The position numbers were made by a program, and so were the translations under genes. A DNA stretch of 60,806 nt from Bacteroidota bacterium (GTDB taxonomy: Bacteria; Bacteroidota; Bacteroidia; Bacteroidales; FEN-979). Below are positions 51,967-60,806 of this stretch, piece after piece. The notes beneath the pieces were generated by a model. That model worked only from the letters and a program-made list of their open reading frames with translations, searched no databases and had not been told where the DNA came from. The stretch covers positions 1-60,806 of the forward strand of contig JAPLDI010000037.1 of assembly GCA_026391795.1 (NCBI GenBank), read 5' to 3'. Numbering within the stretch: the stretch's first letter is position 1; every line of letters begins with the position of its first letter.

Positions 51967-54900
51967 ATGAGATTCAAAATCCTGTTCCTCATTTTTTTAC
52001 TACCGCTCGGGTTGCTGGCGGGATATCCCCACAAGTCGCATTCTGTTTTGCAGAGCGGAAAGTGGTTCAGGATCTCCCTGCAAAAATCAGGAATTTATAA
52101 GATTACTTATGAGGATCTCGTGGTGATGGGATTCAATGTCGCTTCCCTTGATCCTGCCAGGATCGGGGTTTATGGTAACGGGATGGGGATGCTTCCTGAA
52201 TCCAATGCCATCAGCCGCCCCGACGACCTGGTCGAGAATGCCATCATTGTAAGGGATGGAGGCGACGGGAAAATGGACCCCGGAGATTATATTCTCTTCT
52301 ACGGTGAATCACCCGACAAATGGATATTGAATTATAGCACACGCGTTTTTACCCATTCGAAGAACATTTACGCTGATTCATCCTACTATTATGTAACCAT
52401 TGGTACTGCTGCCGGAAAACGGGTTCAGCAGGTTTCATCGCTCACCGGCACCCCGGATACCTACTCGATGAATTTTACCGATTGTGCGGTGCACGACATT
52501 GATTCGGTCAATCTCATCCAGTCGGGCAAGACATGGGTAGGTGAGGTCTTTTCCGTTTATAAGAATTCCTGCAACGTTTCATTTTCCTTTCCGAACCTGG
52601 ATTCGCTGACTGCAGTCCGAGTGGTGACCCACGTGGTGGCAAAATCATCGCTGGGCAGTTCCTTTCTCCTTACTGACCATAAGAGTTTCAACCAGACCAT
52701 TCACATCGGCGAACTCAACCCGGCAAGCGACCTTTTTGCAAGAGACAGTACAAAAACCAGTTACCTTCTTCACCCGAAATCACCCATCGATTTAACCCTG
52801 ACCTACTCGATGAATGAATCCAATGCCAACGGGTGGCTTGATTACATCGAGGTGATCTGTCAGCGTAAACTTGCCTTCTCGGGTCCGCAGATGCTCTTTC
52901 GCGATCCAAACACCGTCAATATTCCGATCACCGAATTCAGGATGACAAAAACCAATCCCGACGTTGTCATCTGGGATGTTACACAAAAAGGTACACCCGC
53001 GCAGATCATACCTGTATCAACCGATTCAACACTGAGATTTCGTGTGGCTACCGACAGCCTGAAGGAATTCATTGCTTTTGATGGTTCTTCCTTCCTTCCT
53101 GTAAACATTTCGGGTCCGGTTGCCAACCAGGATTTACATGGGCTGAGTCCCACTAACCTGGTCATTGTCACACCTTCGCTGCTCAGAGAACAGGCCGACA
53201 GCCTTGCCGACTTTCACAGGACACAAAATGGCCTGACGGTGGCCGTCGTGGATATTGACCAGATCTTTACTGAATTCGGAAGCGGGCAGAGGGATATCAC
53301 AGCGATCCGGGATTTTATGAAGATGATTTACGACAAAGGCTATCCTGACAATTCTCCCCGTTACCTTCTGTTGTTTGGCGACGGGACGTATGATCCGAAA
53401 AACCGCATCGCAGCCAACAACAACATGATCCCTCCTTATGAATCCAATGAATACCTGTTCACGACTGCCTCGTATGTATCTGACGACTATTACGGAATAA
53501 TGGGCGATACGGAAGGGAACAACATGAACGGTTCGATCGAGATTGGTATCGGCCGGATGCCCATAAGTACCATGGTGCAGGCCCGGGATGTTGTGAACAA
53601 GATTAAAAGGTATTCCTCGCTTAACGATTCCACGATGTCCGACTGGAGAAATACGATCTCGTTCGTTGCCGATGATCCGAATACCAATCTTCACCTGCAG
53701 CAGGCAGAGCGGCTGGCCGATACCGTCAAGAACAAATACCCGGTTTTTAATGTAAAAAAGATCTACAACGATGCCTACCGGTTTTCACCCTCACCTTCCG
53801 GTTTACGCTCACCTGATTGTGAAAAGGCGATTAACCAGACCATACAGGACGGAACCATCGTATTCAGCTATACAGGTCATGGCGGTGAAGACGGCTGGAG
53901 TGCTACCAAGATCCTTACGGTGACCGATATCAACAGCTGGACCAACAATTACCGGCTCCCGGTGTTTCTTACCGCCACCTGTGAATTCAGCAGGTTCGAC
54001 AACCCGAATCGCCCGACAGGCGGGGAACTGGTGATCACGAAGCCTAACGGGGGGGGAATCGCTATTTTTACGACTACCCGCAAAGCATTTGCTTCTACCA
54101 ACATAGAGCTTGCTGCCTCCTTCTTCAGCCACCTTAAATCCGTTACCGGAGATGCCAATCAGAAAATGGGAGACCTGATGCGTATCGTGAAAAATGAAAA
54201 CGGAAATAACGTCAACATCCGGAATTTTGTCCTGTTGGGTGATCCTGCCCAGGATATTGCATTTCCTTTGCAACAGGCGGTCACTACCTCCATCAACAAC
54301 CATCCTTCAGGACCTCAGCCCGATACCCTTTTCGGAATGTCGAAGGTCACGGTCAGAGGTGAGATCCGGGATGGGTCGGGCAACAAAATGGGAAATTATT
54401 CCGGTATCCTGTTTCCAAAAGTATTTGATAAACCCGTTACCTATACCACCATCGGAAATACCTCCGATAGCTATCCCCAGAATTTCAAAGTTCAGGACAA
54501 GTTGCTCTTTGCCGGAAGGACAACAGTCACGAATGGCGATTTTGAGTTCACCTTCGTGGTCCCGAAGGGGATCGGACTTTCCTACGGAAACGGAAAGATC
54601 AGTTATTACTCCCGGAATCATCAGACCGATGCCGGCGGATTCGATCCTGGTATCATCATCGGGGGAGAAAACACGGCCGGGGACACCGTGACAACTGGGC
54701 CGCGGATATCCCTCTATATGGATAACACCAGTTTTGTTTCGGGAGGCAAGACAGGAAGGAACCCATCGTTACTGGCTTATCTGAATGATCCCTGCGGGAT
54801 CAACAACATGAACCTCGGGATCGGGCATGACATTATAGGGGTTCTGGATAATGACGACAGCCACGCTATCGGGCTGAATGATTATTATGTTCCGGATACG

Positions 54901-55350
54901 AACTCCTACAGCTCCGGATCTGTTCTCTATCCCTTTACGGATCTGGCGACGGGTTTTCATTCCCTGTTGCTGAAAGCCTGGAACGTGCACGATATCTCAT
55001 CTGAAAAGGAGATCTTTTTCTGGGTTTCCGATCCCCAGGTCCCTTCGGTCCAGCAGGTCAAGAACTTTCCAAACCCTGTGCGGGAGGGTACAACATTTGT
55101 ATTTTCTTCCATGAATATTAGCGGTGACGTAAATGTCCAGATCCTGATTTACACTTACACGGGTCAACTGATAAAGACGATACAAAAGAAGATCAGTGAA
55201 ACAACGGCAGGGGTTCAACTCATCTCCTGGGATGCCAACGGGGAAAACGGTCAGCCCCTGGGCAGCGGAATTTATCCCTATCGTGTGATCCTGAAAGGGT
55301 CGGACGGCAGCTTCGCACAGGCGTCACAGAAGCTTGTGATAGTGAGGTAG
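51967..55350 (+). CDS. PorU-like C25 peptidase, tandem paralogue
   Basis: This 1127-residue secreted protease has a signal peptide (about 1-19) and begins directly at the conserved region (SHSVLQSGKWFRISL, SLDPARIGVYGNG). It lacks the roughly 150-residue N-terminal domain of its neighbour. The catalytic His (TGHGGEDGW, near 638) and Cys (TATCEFSRF, near 671) are kept. A C-terminal FlgD-like domain with NFPNPVREGTTFVF follows. Both copies are full-length and active-looking, and porV follows. One may be the true sortase and the other a specialised or accessory sortase. They clearly arose by tandem duplication followed by divergence. Confidence 0.92.
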   Translation: MRFKILFLIFLLPLGLLAGYPHKSHSVLQSGKWFRISLQKSGIYKITYEDLVVMGFNVASLDPARIGVYGNGMGMLPESNAISRPDDLVENAIIVRDGGDGKMDPGDYILFYGESPDKWILNYSTRVFTHSKNIYADSSYYYVTIGTAAGKRVQQVSSLTGTPDTYSMNFTDCAVHDIDSVNLIQSGKTWVGEVFSVYKNSCNVSFSFPNLDSLTAVRVVTHVVAKSSLGSSFLLTDHKSFNQTIHIGELNPASDLFARDSTKTSYLLHPKSPIDLTLTYSMNESNANGWLDYIEVICQRKLAFSGPQMLFRDPNTVNIPITEFRMTKTNPDVVIWDVTQKGTPAQIIPVSTDSTLRFRVATDSLKEFIAFDGSSFLPVNISGPVANQDLHGLSPTNLVIVTPSLLREQADSLADFHRTQNGLTVAVVDIDQIFTEFGSGQRDITAIRDFMKMIYDKGYPDNSPRYLLLFGDGTYDPKNRIAANNNMIPPYESNEYLFTTASYVSDDYYGIMGDTEGNNMNGSIEIGIGRMPISTMVQARDVVNKIKRYSSLNDSTMSDWRNTISFVADDPNTNLHLQQAERLADTVKNKYPVFNVKKIYNDAYRFSPSPSGLRSPDCEKAINQTIQDGTIVFSYTGHGGEDGWSATKILTVTDINSWTNNYRLPVFLTATCEFSRFDNPNRPTGGELVITKPNGGGIAIFTTTRKAFASTNIELAASFFSHLKSVTGDANQKMGDLMRIVKNENGNNVNIRNFVLLGDPAQDIAFPLQQAVTTSINNHPSGPQPDTLFGMSKVTVRGEIRDGSGNKMGNYSGILFPKVFDKPVTYTTIGNTSDSYPQNFKVQDKLLFAGRTTVTNGDFEFTFVVPKGIGLSYGNGKISYYSRNHQTDAGGFDPGIIIGGENTAGDTVTTGPRISLYMDNTSFVSGGKTGRNPSLLAYLNDPCGINNMNLGIGHDIIGVLDNDDSHAIGLNDYYVPDTNSYSSGSVLYPFTDLATGFHSLLLKAWNVHDISSEKEIFFWVSDPQVPSVQQVKNFPNPVREGTTFVFSSMNISGDVNVQILIYTYTGQLIKTIQKKISETTAGVQLISWDANGENGQPLGSGIYPYRVILKGSDGSFAQASQKLVIVR

Positions 55351-55404
55351 CTTGCGCTGACCTCATTTTTTCCGGCCCGGGCAATATCGGAAAAAATATT
55401 TCGT

Positions 55405-55412
55405 TATTTTTG
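55405..55412 (+). promoter_or_regulatory. -7 box for porV
   Basis: TATTTTTG fits TAnnTTTG, 36 bases upstream of ATG 55449. It argues against a TTG start at 55410 that lies within the box. Confidence 0.45.
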
Positions 55413-55448
55413 CTGACTCATTGTTTTAACATATTAACAAAACCTCGA

Positions 55449-56630
55449 ATGCAACAAATGAAGATTCATTATTCTCTGATCCTCGCCTGTATTCTGTTTA
55501 CATCCAATGCTTTTTCCCAGCGAAACCCGATAACGACGGCTGTTCCGTTTTTGCTGATCGCACCCGATGCACGGGGTGGAGGCATGGGAGATGCAGGAGT
55601 TTCAACAACGGCAGATGCCTATTCTTTATACTGGAACCCTGCCAAGTATGCATTCGCTGATAAGGACTTCGGGTTTGGAATCGGTTATGTTCCCTGGTTG
55701 AGAGGATTGGTAAATGATATCGGTCTTGCATCGGTCACCGGCTTTAAAAAGTTCGGAGACAAACAGGCCATCGCCATGTCGTTGAGGTATTTTTCAATGG
55801 GAAGTGTCACTTTTACGAATGAACAGGGAGTGGAGCTGGGTGAAGTGAAACCGAATGAATGGACCATCGATGCTACCTATTCACGGAAATTTTCCCCCTC
55901 ATTTTCGGGTGCAGTTGCAGCCCGTTTTATCTACTCGAACCTGGTTCCTGTAAAATACATTGAAAATGTACGGCCCGGCACATCCGTTGCTGCAGACGTT
56001 GCTTTGTATTACCACAAAGAACTGGAGATCAAAGGACTTACTGCTTCCTGGTTCTCCTTCGGATTAAATATTTCCAACATCGGAGCAAAGATCTCCTACA
56101 GCAGTTCCTCGGTTACACGTGATTTTATCCCCACCAACCTCCGTCTCGGCCCTTCTTTCACCATGGACATTGACGAATACAACCGGCTCACCATCGGCCT
56201 GGACCTGAACAAACTGCTTGTTCCAACCCCTCCGATCTATGCAACCGATTCACTGGGAAACCCGATCAAGGGCGAGATTGCAAAGGGTAAGGATCCCAAT
56301 GTTTCACCGGTCACCGGGATGATCCAGTCATTTTATGATGCCCCCGGGGGGTTCAAGGAAGAGTTACAGGAATGGACCATTTCACCTGCCATTGAATATT
56401 GGTATAATAAATTATTTTCAATCAGGGCGGGCTATTTTTACGAAAATGTAAACAAAGGCGACCGTCAGTACTTTACGATTGGTGCCGGATTAAGGTACAA
56501 TGTATTTGGTCTTGACTTCTCTTACCTCGTTCCGGTCAAGAGCAACAACCCCCTTCAAAATACCATGCAGTTTACATTGCTGTTCAACTTCGACAAGGCA
56601 GAAAACAAGGATAAGCAGTCCAAACAATAG
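55449..56630 (+). CDS. porV: Type IX secretion outer-membrane protein PorV
   Basis: PorV is an outer-membrane barrel that binds cargo sorting domains at the translocon and shuttles them to PorU. The 393-residue protein (ATG at 55449, or the in-frame ATG at 55458) has a signal peptide ending NAFSQ. The family motifs FLLIAPDARGGGMGDAGVST and YSLYWNPAKYAFADKDFGFG come next, followed by barrel strands that end in an aromatic-rich segment (FTLLFNF). Its position after two porU genes is as expected. Confidence 0.95.
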   Translation: MQQMKIHYSLILACILFTSNAFSQRNPITTAVPFLLIAPDARGGGMGDAGVSTTADAYSLYWNPAKYAFADKDFGFGIGYVPWLRGLVNDIGLASVTGFKKFGDKQAIAMSLRYFSMGSVTFTNEQGVELGEVKPNEWTIDATYSRKFSPSFSGAVAARFIYSNLVPVKYIENVRPGTSVAADVALYYHKELEIKGLTASWFSFGLNISNIGAKISYSSSSVTRDFIPTNLRLGPSFTMDIDEYNRLTIGLDLNKLLVPTPPIYATDSLGNPIKGEIAKGKDPNVSPVTGMIQSFYDAPGGFKEELQEWTISPAIEYWYNKLFSIRAGYFYENVNKGDRQYFTIGAGLRYNVFGLDFSYLVPVKSNNPLQNTMQFTLLFNFDKAENKDKQSKQ

Positions 56631-56631
56631 T

Positions 56632-56722
56632 TGACGATCTGATGAGCTGACGAGCTCACGAGTTAAAGTGACTAAGGTCATCTTATAAGCTCATCAGCTC
56701 ATCAAATCATCAACTCATCAGC
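56632..56722. repeat. Inverted 8-bp array between porV and ispF
   Basis: The left half has the octads TGACGATC, TGATGAGC, TGACGAGC, TCACGAGT. The right half has AGCTCATC twice, AAATCATC, AACTCATC, AGCT. The halves are inverse to each other, so a hairpin is possible. The last repeat ends next to the ispF ATG. Confidence 0.88.
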
Positions 56723-56723
56723 T

Positions 56724-57200
56724 ATGTTCCGTACAGGTTTCGGATTTGATACTCACAGGCTTGAAGTCAATCATGATTTCCGGCTGGGAGGGGTACTTGT
56801 TCCCCATGAAAAAGGTGCCACAGGTCACTCCGATGCCGATGTCCTGATTCATGCCATATGCGATGCGATGCTCGGAGCAGCCGGACTTCGCGATATCGGG
56901 ACGCAGTTCCCGGATACCTCTCCTGAATTTCGGAACATTGACAGCAAGGTGCTTCTGAAACGGACCCTTGATCTCATCCAGTCCAAAGGATACCGCATCG
57001 GGAACCTGGATACAACCGTAGTCCTTCAGAGCCCGAAGATCAGTTCCTTTATTTCGGAAATGGTCCGTACGCTTGCCGGGGTCCTGGAAACTGATGAATC
57101 GAGGATCTCCGTTAAAGCCAAAACCAGCGAGAAACTCGGTTTTATCGGAAGGGAAGAGGGGGTTTCAGCCTACGCCATTGTGCTGCTGGAGACCACCTGA
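56724..57200 (+). CDS. ispF: 2-C-methyl-D-erythritol 2,4-cyclodiphosphate synthase
   Basis: IspF closes the cyclodiphosphate ring in the MEP isoprenoid pathway. The 158-residue protein has the zinc-site motif GFGFDTHRLE, GHSDADVLIHAICDAMLGAA (near residues 35-55), DIGTQFPD, and the C-terminal KAKTSEKLGFIGREEGVSAYA. It is convergent with the membrane protein gene, with a three-base gap between their stops, and the octad array directly precedes its ATG. Confidence 0.97.
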   Translation: MFRTGFGFDTHRLEVNHDFRLGGVLVPHEKGATGHSDADVLIHAICDAMLGAAGLRDIGTQFPDTSPEFRNIDSKVLLKRTLDLIQSKGYRIGNLDTTVVLQSPKISSFISEMVRTLAGVLETDESRISVKAKTSEKLGFIGREEGVSAYAIVLLETT

Positions 57201-57203
57201 CGG

Positions 57204-59060
57204 TCAGAAGGTTTTTATTTTCTTCTTCTCCGTATAGAATACCACGGAGAAATCATCAATCATCACCGGCTCTTTCCCGCTGTTCCACAGGTAGATCTTT
57301 AATACCCTGCCAGGGATTCTCAATTCCGGCAATGTAAGTGAGAAGGTGCAGTTCCTCCACACTCCGGCGGGATTGTCGGGAATCTCATTCACCGGGAACC
57401 CGGTCCAGAAATTTCCCTGTTTATCAATGCTGTCCATACTCACAACAAAAAAGGTTTTGTTGGAGGCGCCTTTCAGGCTGTCGCGGAGCCAGATGCTGCA
57501 TTGGATATAAAAAACTGCCGGGTAGGGTGCAAGTGTATCGGGACGGATCTCAAGTGTGGCACTGTAAGGGTGGAGCGAATCGAGCTGCCCGATATACTTT
57601 CCGGAATGGGCCTGAGGGTATCTTTTCAGAAATGCATACTTCCAGGTTTGAGAAACTTCTTCAAACCCTGTAAAGTAAGATTTACAGGGATGTTCTATGT
57701 CCATTGTGTATCCCGGAATTTCATCATTCCCCCCCAGACAATTCTGGTATGCAGAATCGGTTTTTAAAAATACATAGTTGTACTTTACCTTGTTCATCCC
57801 GTCGGGGTGGATGATATGCTGCGTATACTGCCATGTCTGGAGAAGGTTTAAGCAGACAAAAGGCAGGAGGATGAGCATAACGCCGCCAAGGGTGATCCTG
57901 GTTTCGCGGTGGTTCAGCAGGATGGCCAGCAGCAGGGCATAAATTCCATAATAATCGATGAATGCCCTTGCCCCGAAACTGTTCCCGTAATACCAGTTCC
58001 ACCAGGATGCAATGATCCAGGTTCCCAGGATGAGAAACAATGCCACGCTGAAAAACCGGGTCAGGCTGCGGAAGGCCAGCCGGAAAACTCCTGCCAGGGA
58101 AAGGAGGATCAGCGGGGTATAGATAAAAAGCCCCTTCCGGAACCCGAACAGCACCTCCCCGAATTGCGGATGGCCAAACAAAAAGCCTTCATCCTTGTAT
58201 GACCAGATGATCCATCTCCCGGTCTGCATGTGCCAGAGAATAAGCTGGACAGATATTATCAGCAAGGCAGCTGCACCGAAGAGGAGAACAGCAGATTTTC
58301 TTTTTAGTAAAAAACTGCCGAAGAGCTTTGCCTCTTCACCGGAACTGAAAAGGAAAGGGATCAGGATGATTACAATTCCATTGGTGGGCCTGATCAGCAC
58401 GGTAAGTCCGAGAAACAGTCCGGCAAGTGCAACATGTTTCAGATGGTGGCTCCGGATGGCGCTGCAGGTATACCAGGCAAATCCGTTGATCGCAAAAAAA
58501 GAATAGACATGCGACATGGAAGGCTGCCACAAGGAATAATAGAAAAGATTTGTTCCGAGGAGGATGGATCCAAGGACGATGGCAGTAAGGATGGGCTGGA
58601 TCCTGAAATTCATCAAAAGTTTTTTCAGGTAGTTCAGTCCCAGGAGAAGGTAGAAAAGAGCTCCCAATCCAACAAACAGCTGGAAGAAGAAGGAATACCC
58701 GGTAATCCCTGTCCCACCGATCCATGAAAATAAAAGTGCAAAAAGAAAAAAAGGAAGCAGCAGGAGTGCTTCTCCGGAAAAATATTTATTTACCACCCTG
58801 TCACCCGATTTCACCAGATATCCGGGTTCATACCTGTTGTACCCGAGCAGCTTCTTTTCCCTTGCTGTAACTTTCTGATAGGTGAGATCGTGATCGATCA
58901 GCAATGCGGGCAGATAGGCATAATACCCCAGGCCATCACTGGAGATGATCTGTTTCCAGCTGGCCATGTCACTGCGGAAAAGACGGTTACTGGCAAAAAA
59001 AGCAACCATCAGGCAGGCCAGGCAGCAAAGAACGATTTTCGGGTATTTCTGTGGCGGCAT
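57204..59060 (-). CDS. Multipass membrane glycosyltransferase-like protein
   Basis: This 618-residue inner-membrane protein has a topology like family 39/GT-C glycosyltransferases. A first helix (about 8-28) is followed by a periplasmic loop with SSDGLGYYAYLPALLIDHDLTYQ, about ten further hydrophobic helices (to about 430), and a C-terminal soluble beta-rich domain (about 440-618). The early acidic motif SSDG is where GT-C enzymes place catalytic acidic residues. The ATG at 59060 is chosen over a TTG nine codons upstream. The substrate is unknown. Confidence 0.75.
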   Translation of the reverse strand: MPPQKYPKIVLCCLACLMVAFFASNRLFRSDMASWKQIISSDGLGYYAYLPALLIDHDLTYQKVTAREKKLLGYNRYEPGYLVKSGDRVVNKYFSGEALLLLPFFLFALLFSWIGGTGITGYSFFFQLFVGLGALFYLLLGLNYLKKLLMNFRIQPILTAIVLGSILLGTNLFYYSLWQPSMSHVYSFFAINGFAWYTCSAIRSHHLKHVALAGLFLGLTVLIRPTNGIVIILIPFLFSSGEEAKLFGSFLLKRKSAVLLFGAAALLIISVQLILWHMQTGRWIIWSYKDEGFLFGHPQFGEVLFGFRKGLFIYTPLILLSLAGVFRLAFRSLTRFFSVALFLILGTWIIASWWNWYYGNSFGARAFIDYYGIYALLLAILLNHRETRITLGGVMLILLPFVCLNLLQTWQYTQHIIHPDGMNKVKYNYVFLKTDSAYQNCLGGNDEIPGYTMDIEHPCKSYFTGFEEVSQTWKYAFLKRYPQAHSGKYIGQLDSLHPYSATLEIRPDTLAPYPAVFYIQCSIWLRDSLKGASNKTFFVVSMDSIDKQGNFWTGFPVNEIPDNPAGVWRNCTFSLTLPELRIPGRVLKIYLWNSGKEPVMIDDFSVVFYTEKKKIKTF

Positions 59061-59218
59061 GTTGGATGATTCGAGAGGCTTTTGCAAAGAAAAACGGTTC
59101 AGCGCTCAAATGTAAAGAAATATTATAACCGGCAGAGATCCTCCAAAAAAAAAGATTTACTTTTACTGCCGTATATACAACTTCATGTCTTGGTGATTTT
59201 AACATTTAATTTATCCGT

Positions 59219-59713
59219 ATGGAAAATTCAGGTGCAGCAGAAAAATACATGGAAATAAAAGAGCAGAAAATCGAACTGGCCGGTGAAACGATCCTTCACA
59301 TGAATGAGATCCGCAAATGGGCCCAGTTTCTTTCCATTCTTGGATTTGTAACGATCGGGTTGTTGCTGCTGATTGGCATCATCATGATTGTCGCCTCCCT
59401 TTTTGTGGCTTCCTCCATAGGGTCAGCCCTCCAATATGATCAGTTTGGCCTTATCGGACCGTTGATGGGCGTCTTTTATTTTATCTTTGCCGTGATCTAT
59501 TTTTTCCCGGTTTTTTACTTGTACCGTTTTTCCCAGCATGCCAAACATTCCCTGGTTCATATCGGAATGGCCGAATCTTCCACAGAACAGATGTCAAAGG
59601 CAATCGCCTACCTGAAGAAGCATTATCGCTACATCGGGATTATGACGATCATCCTTCTTGCTACCTATCCTGTCGTGATCATCGGTGTGATTGTAGCCAT
59701 TGCCATGAGGTAG
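59219..59713 (+). CDS. DUF5362-like four-helix membrane protein
   Basis: This 164-residue protein has a short cytoplasmic N-terminus and hydrophobic helices at about 38-65, 78-105 and 138-162. The fold and the conserved IRKWAQFLSILGFV segment resemble the DUF5362 family of Bacteroidota. It has no catalytic motif. A hairpin terminator follows. The function is unknown. Confidence 0.7.
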   Translation: MENSGAAEKYMEIKEQKIELAGETILHMNEIRKWAQFLSILGFVTIGLLLLIGIIMIVASLFVASSIGSALQYDQFGLIGPLMGVFYFIFAVIYFFPVFYLYRFSQHAKHSLVHIGMAESSTEQMSKAIAYLKKHYRYIGIMTIILLATYPVVIIGVIVAIAMR

Positions 59714-59748
59714 CGCCCATAAACTTGTTCACATCCGGTATTGAGATG

Positions 59749-59772
59749 ACCGTTGGATTGCTCAACGGTTTT
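59749..59772 (+). terminator. Terminator-like hairpin after the DUF5362-like gene
   Basis: ACCGTTG (59749-59755) pairs with CAACGGT (59763-59769) over a 7-base loop, followed by a short T-run. Confidence 0.6.
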
Positions 59773-59884
59773 AATCCCCATTCCTTTCCTTGCCTGTTCA
59801 ACAATTGATCCGCGAAAACTGCGTTATTTCCTTACGACCGCCTATGCCCTGAATTTACGCTGATATCTTTAAAAGAACAACGCC

Positions 59885-60661
59885 ATGAAAAAAGCCTGGG
59901 GACTCCGGTCGTTCCTGTTTTTTTTACCCCATCCGAATTACCTGCGGATCTTCCCGTTATTTCTTCTGCTTCCTGTTTTGGTTTCCGCACAGGATTTCAA
60001 AGCCCTGAACACGGCCAGGAACTGCAGTTATATGAAACCAGCCGAGAGAGAGATGATCGCCGAGATCAATCTTGTGAGGAGTGATCCTCCCGGTTACGCC
60101 AAATACCTGAGCTATTATTATGAGATGGCAAAACTGAACCTTGAGCATTATGGAAAGGGAAAAAAGAGCTACTCTCTTTCGATCACTTACGAAAAAGTAA
60201 ATGGGGTAGGGCATAAAAAGAAAGTAGATACCGTCTGGACCAATGAATACCAGGAAGAGGTTCATGCCATCGAGAGTTTGCTGAAAGACCTTTACAGCAC
60301 ACCCCCTCTGTCAATACTTCAACCGGATAATGGAATTTATGAGGCGGCACGCAAACATGGCCTCGACCAGGACCGGCATAACTGGTCGCTGGGGCACATG
60401 GGAAGCGACGGATCGTGGCCATGGGAAAGGATCATGAAATATTCGCCCCGGATGGTGGCAGGGAACGAAAACCTGGCCGGAAGATTTCCGGAGCCAACAG
60501 CCAGGGAAATCGTGATCCAGCTGCTGATCGATGCAGGGATCCCGGAATACGGGCATCGCTATAATATGCTCGATCCGAAATGGACCCACGTGGCCTGTTA
60601 TACCAGCGGCCTGAAAGGGGAAATGTATCAATGGATCCAGGAGTTCGGCGAAATGAAATGA
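59885..60661 (+). CDS. Secreted CAP (SCP/PR1-like) domain protein
   Basis: This 258-residue protein has a signal segment (about 1-36, ending LVSAQ) and then a CAP domain (about 45-255). Typical features are EREMIAEINLVRSDPPGYAKYL, LQPDNGIYEAARKHGLDQ, and GENLAG-like NENLAGRF, followed by GHRYNMLDPKW. CAP proteins are extracellular, with varied or unknown activities, and some bind lipids. The His of GHRYNM and the Glu of GNENLA could form the usual surface site. The N-terminal signal segment is unusually long, with a Pro/His/Asn interruption (LPHPNYLRIF). Confidence 0.85.
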   Translation: MKKAWGLRSFLFFLPHPNYLRIFPLFLLLPVLVSAQDFKALNTARNCSYMKPAEREMIAEINLVRSDPPGYAKYLSYYYEMAKLNLEHYGKGKKSYSLSITYEKVNGVGHKKKVDTVWTNEYQEEVHAIESLLKDLYSTPPLSILQPDNGIYEAARKHGLDQDRHNWSLGHMGSDGSWPWERIMKYSPRMVAGNENLAGRFPEPTAREIVIQLLIDAGIPEYGHRYNMLDPKWTHVACYTSGLKGEMYQWIQEFGEMK

Positions 60662-60665
60662 TACT

Positions 60666-60806
60666 CGATGCTGGATGCTGGATGCTGGATGCTGGTTGTG
60701 TGAGTGTGGGATCAGTGTTAAGCGATTGGCGAAATGTAAATCATTGACCATGAAATACTCGCCATCCAGCATCCAGCATCCAGCATCCAGCATCCAGCAT
60801 CCAGCA
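60666..60806. repeat. Inverted heptad array (GCATCCA family) at right edge
   Basis: The left half has CGATGCT then GGATGCT three times (60666-60693). The right half (from about 60761) has GCCATCC and then AGCATCC repeated to the window end, as the reverse complement. The words are those of 1-60 and 3635-3711, and the array is cut by the window edge. Confidence 0.95.

Overview
The window reads as chromosomal DNA from an uncultured, anaerobic member of the Bacteroidota (Bacteroidia-like). The evidence is: recurrent TAnnTTTG -7 promoter boxes with weak TTG -33 boxes; type IX secretion genes (gldJ, PorP/SprF, two porU-like C25 peptidases, porV) together with a secreted subtilase carrying a type IX sorting domain; pyruvate:ferredoxin oxidoreductase; and a tungsten-type aldehyde ferredoxin oxidoreductase. 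Both ends of the window lie in the same (GCATCCA)n repeat, so it may be a whole contig whose ends are assembly breaks.

Layout. 0.1-8 kb: nifJ, a dihydroorotate dehydrogenase-like protein, sppA, folK and a deoxynucleoside kinase. 8-15 kb: an outer-membrane OmpA/TPR protein, a SPOUT RNA methyltransferase, mutS, and a GxxExxY protein between long inverted repeats. 15.3-15.6 kb: tRNA-Gly and tRNA-Leu. 15.7-23.6 kb (minus strand): a porin-like barrel, a PAS protein, a CheB-CheR-PAS fusion and a subtilase. 23.7-33.2 kb (minus strand): a molybdenum/tungsten operon reading modE-like, wtpA, [IS982-type insertion], a molybdopterin-binding-like secreted protein, wtpB, wtpC, moeA, moaA, moaC, MOSC-MogA. 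33.3-36.9 kb: an MFS exporter, P5C dehydrogenase and a DUF3795 protein. 36.9-38.25 kb: palindromic repeats around a RAYT-like Y1 transposase. 38.2-41.5 kb: tungsten AOR, divergent from a ThiF/ThiS-like pair. 41.5-45.2 kb: folC, anmK, murF. 45.3-56.6 kb: type IX secretion. 56.7-60.7 kb: ispF, a glycosyltransferase-like membrane protein, a DUF5362-like protein and a CAP-domain protein.

How the genes fit together. A 28-30 bp palindrome with CGATATG/CATATCG arms and a 10-bp spacer occurs twice: in front of the modE-like gene that heads the wtp-moa operon, and between AOR and the thiF/thiS-like genes. This links oxyanion uptake, pterin cofactor synthesis, a MoaD/MoeB-like pair and the W enzyme into one probable regulon.

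The most unusual feature is a dispersed system of short-word tandem repeats, mostly with a strict 7-bp period and some with 8 or 11 bp. The words differ from array to array, and even inside one array while the 7-bp phase is kept. Many arrays are arranged as inverted halves. They sit 3' of genes and are absent from the divergent promoter gaps. They run into the coding sequence of mutS, the MOSC-mogA fusion and the end of moaC. Since 7 is not a multiple of 3, slippage inside mutS or mogA would shift frame. A GxxExxY gene inside an iterated inverted repeat and a RAYT gene inside palindromic repeats may be related repeat-handling modules.
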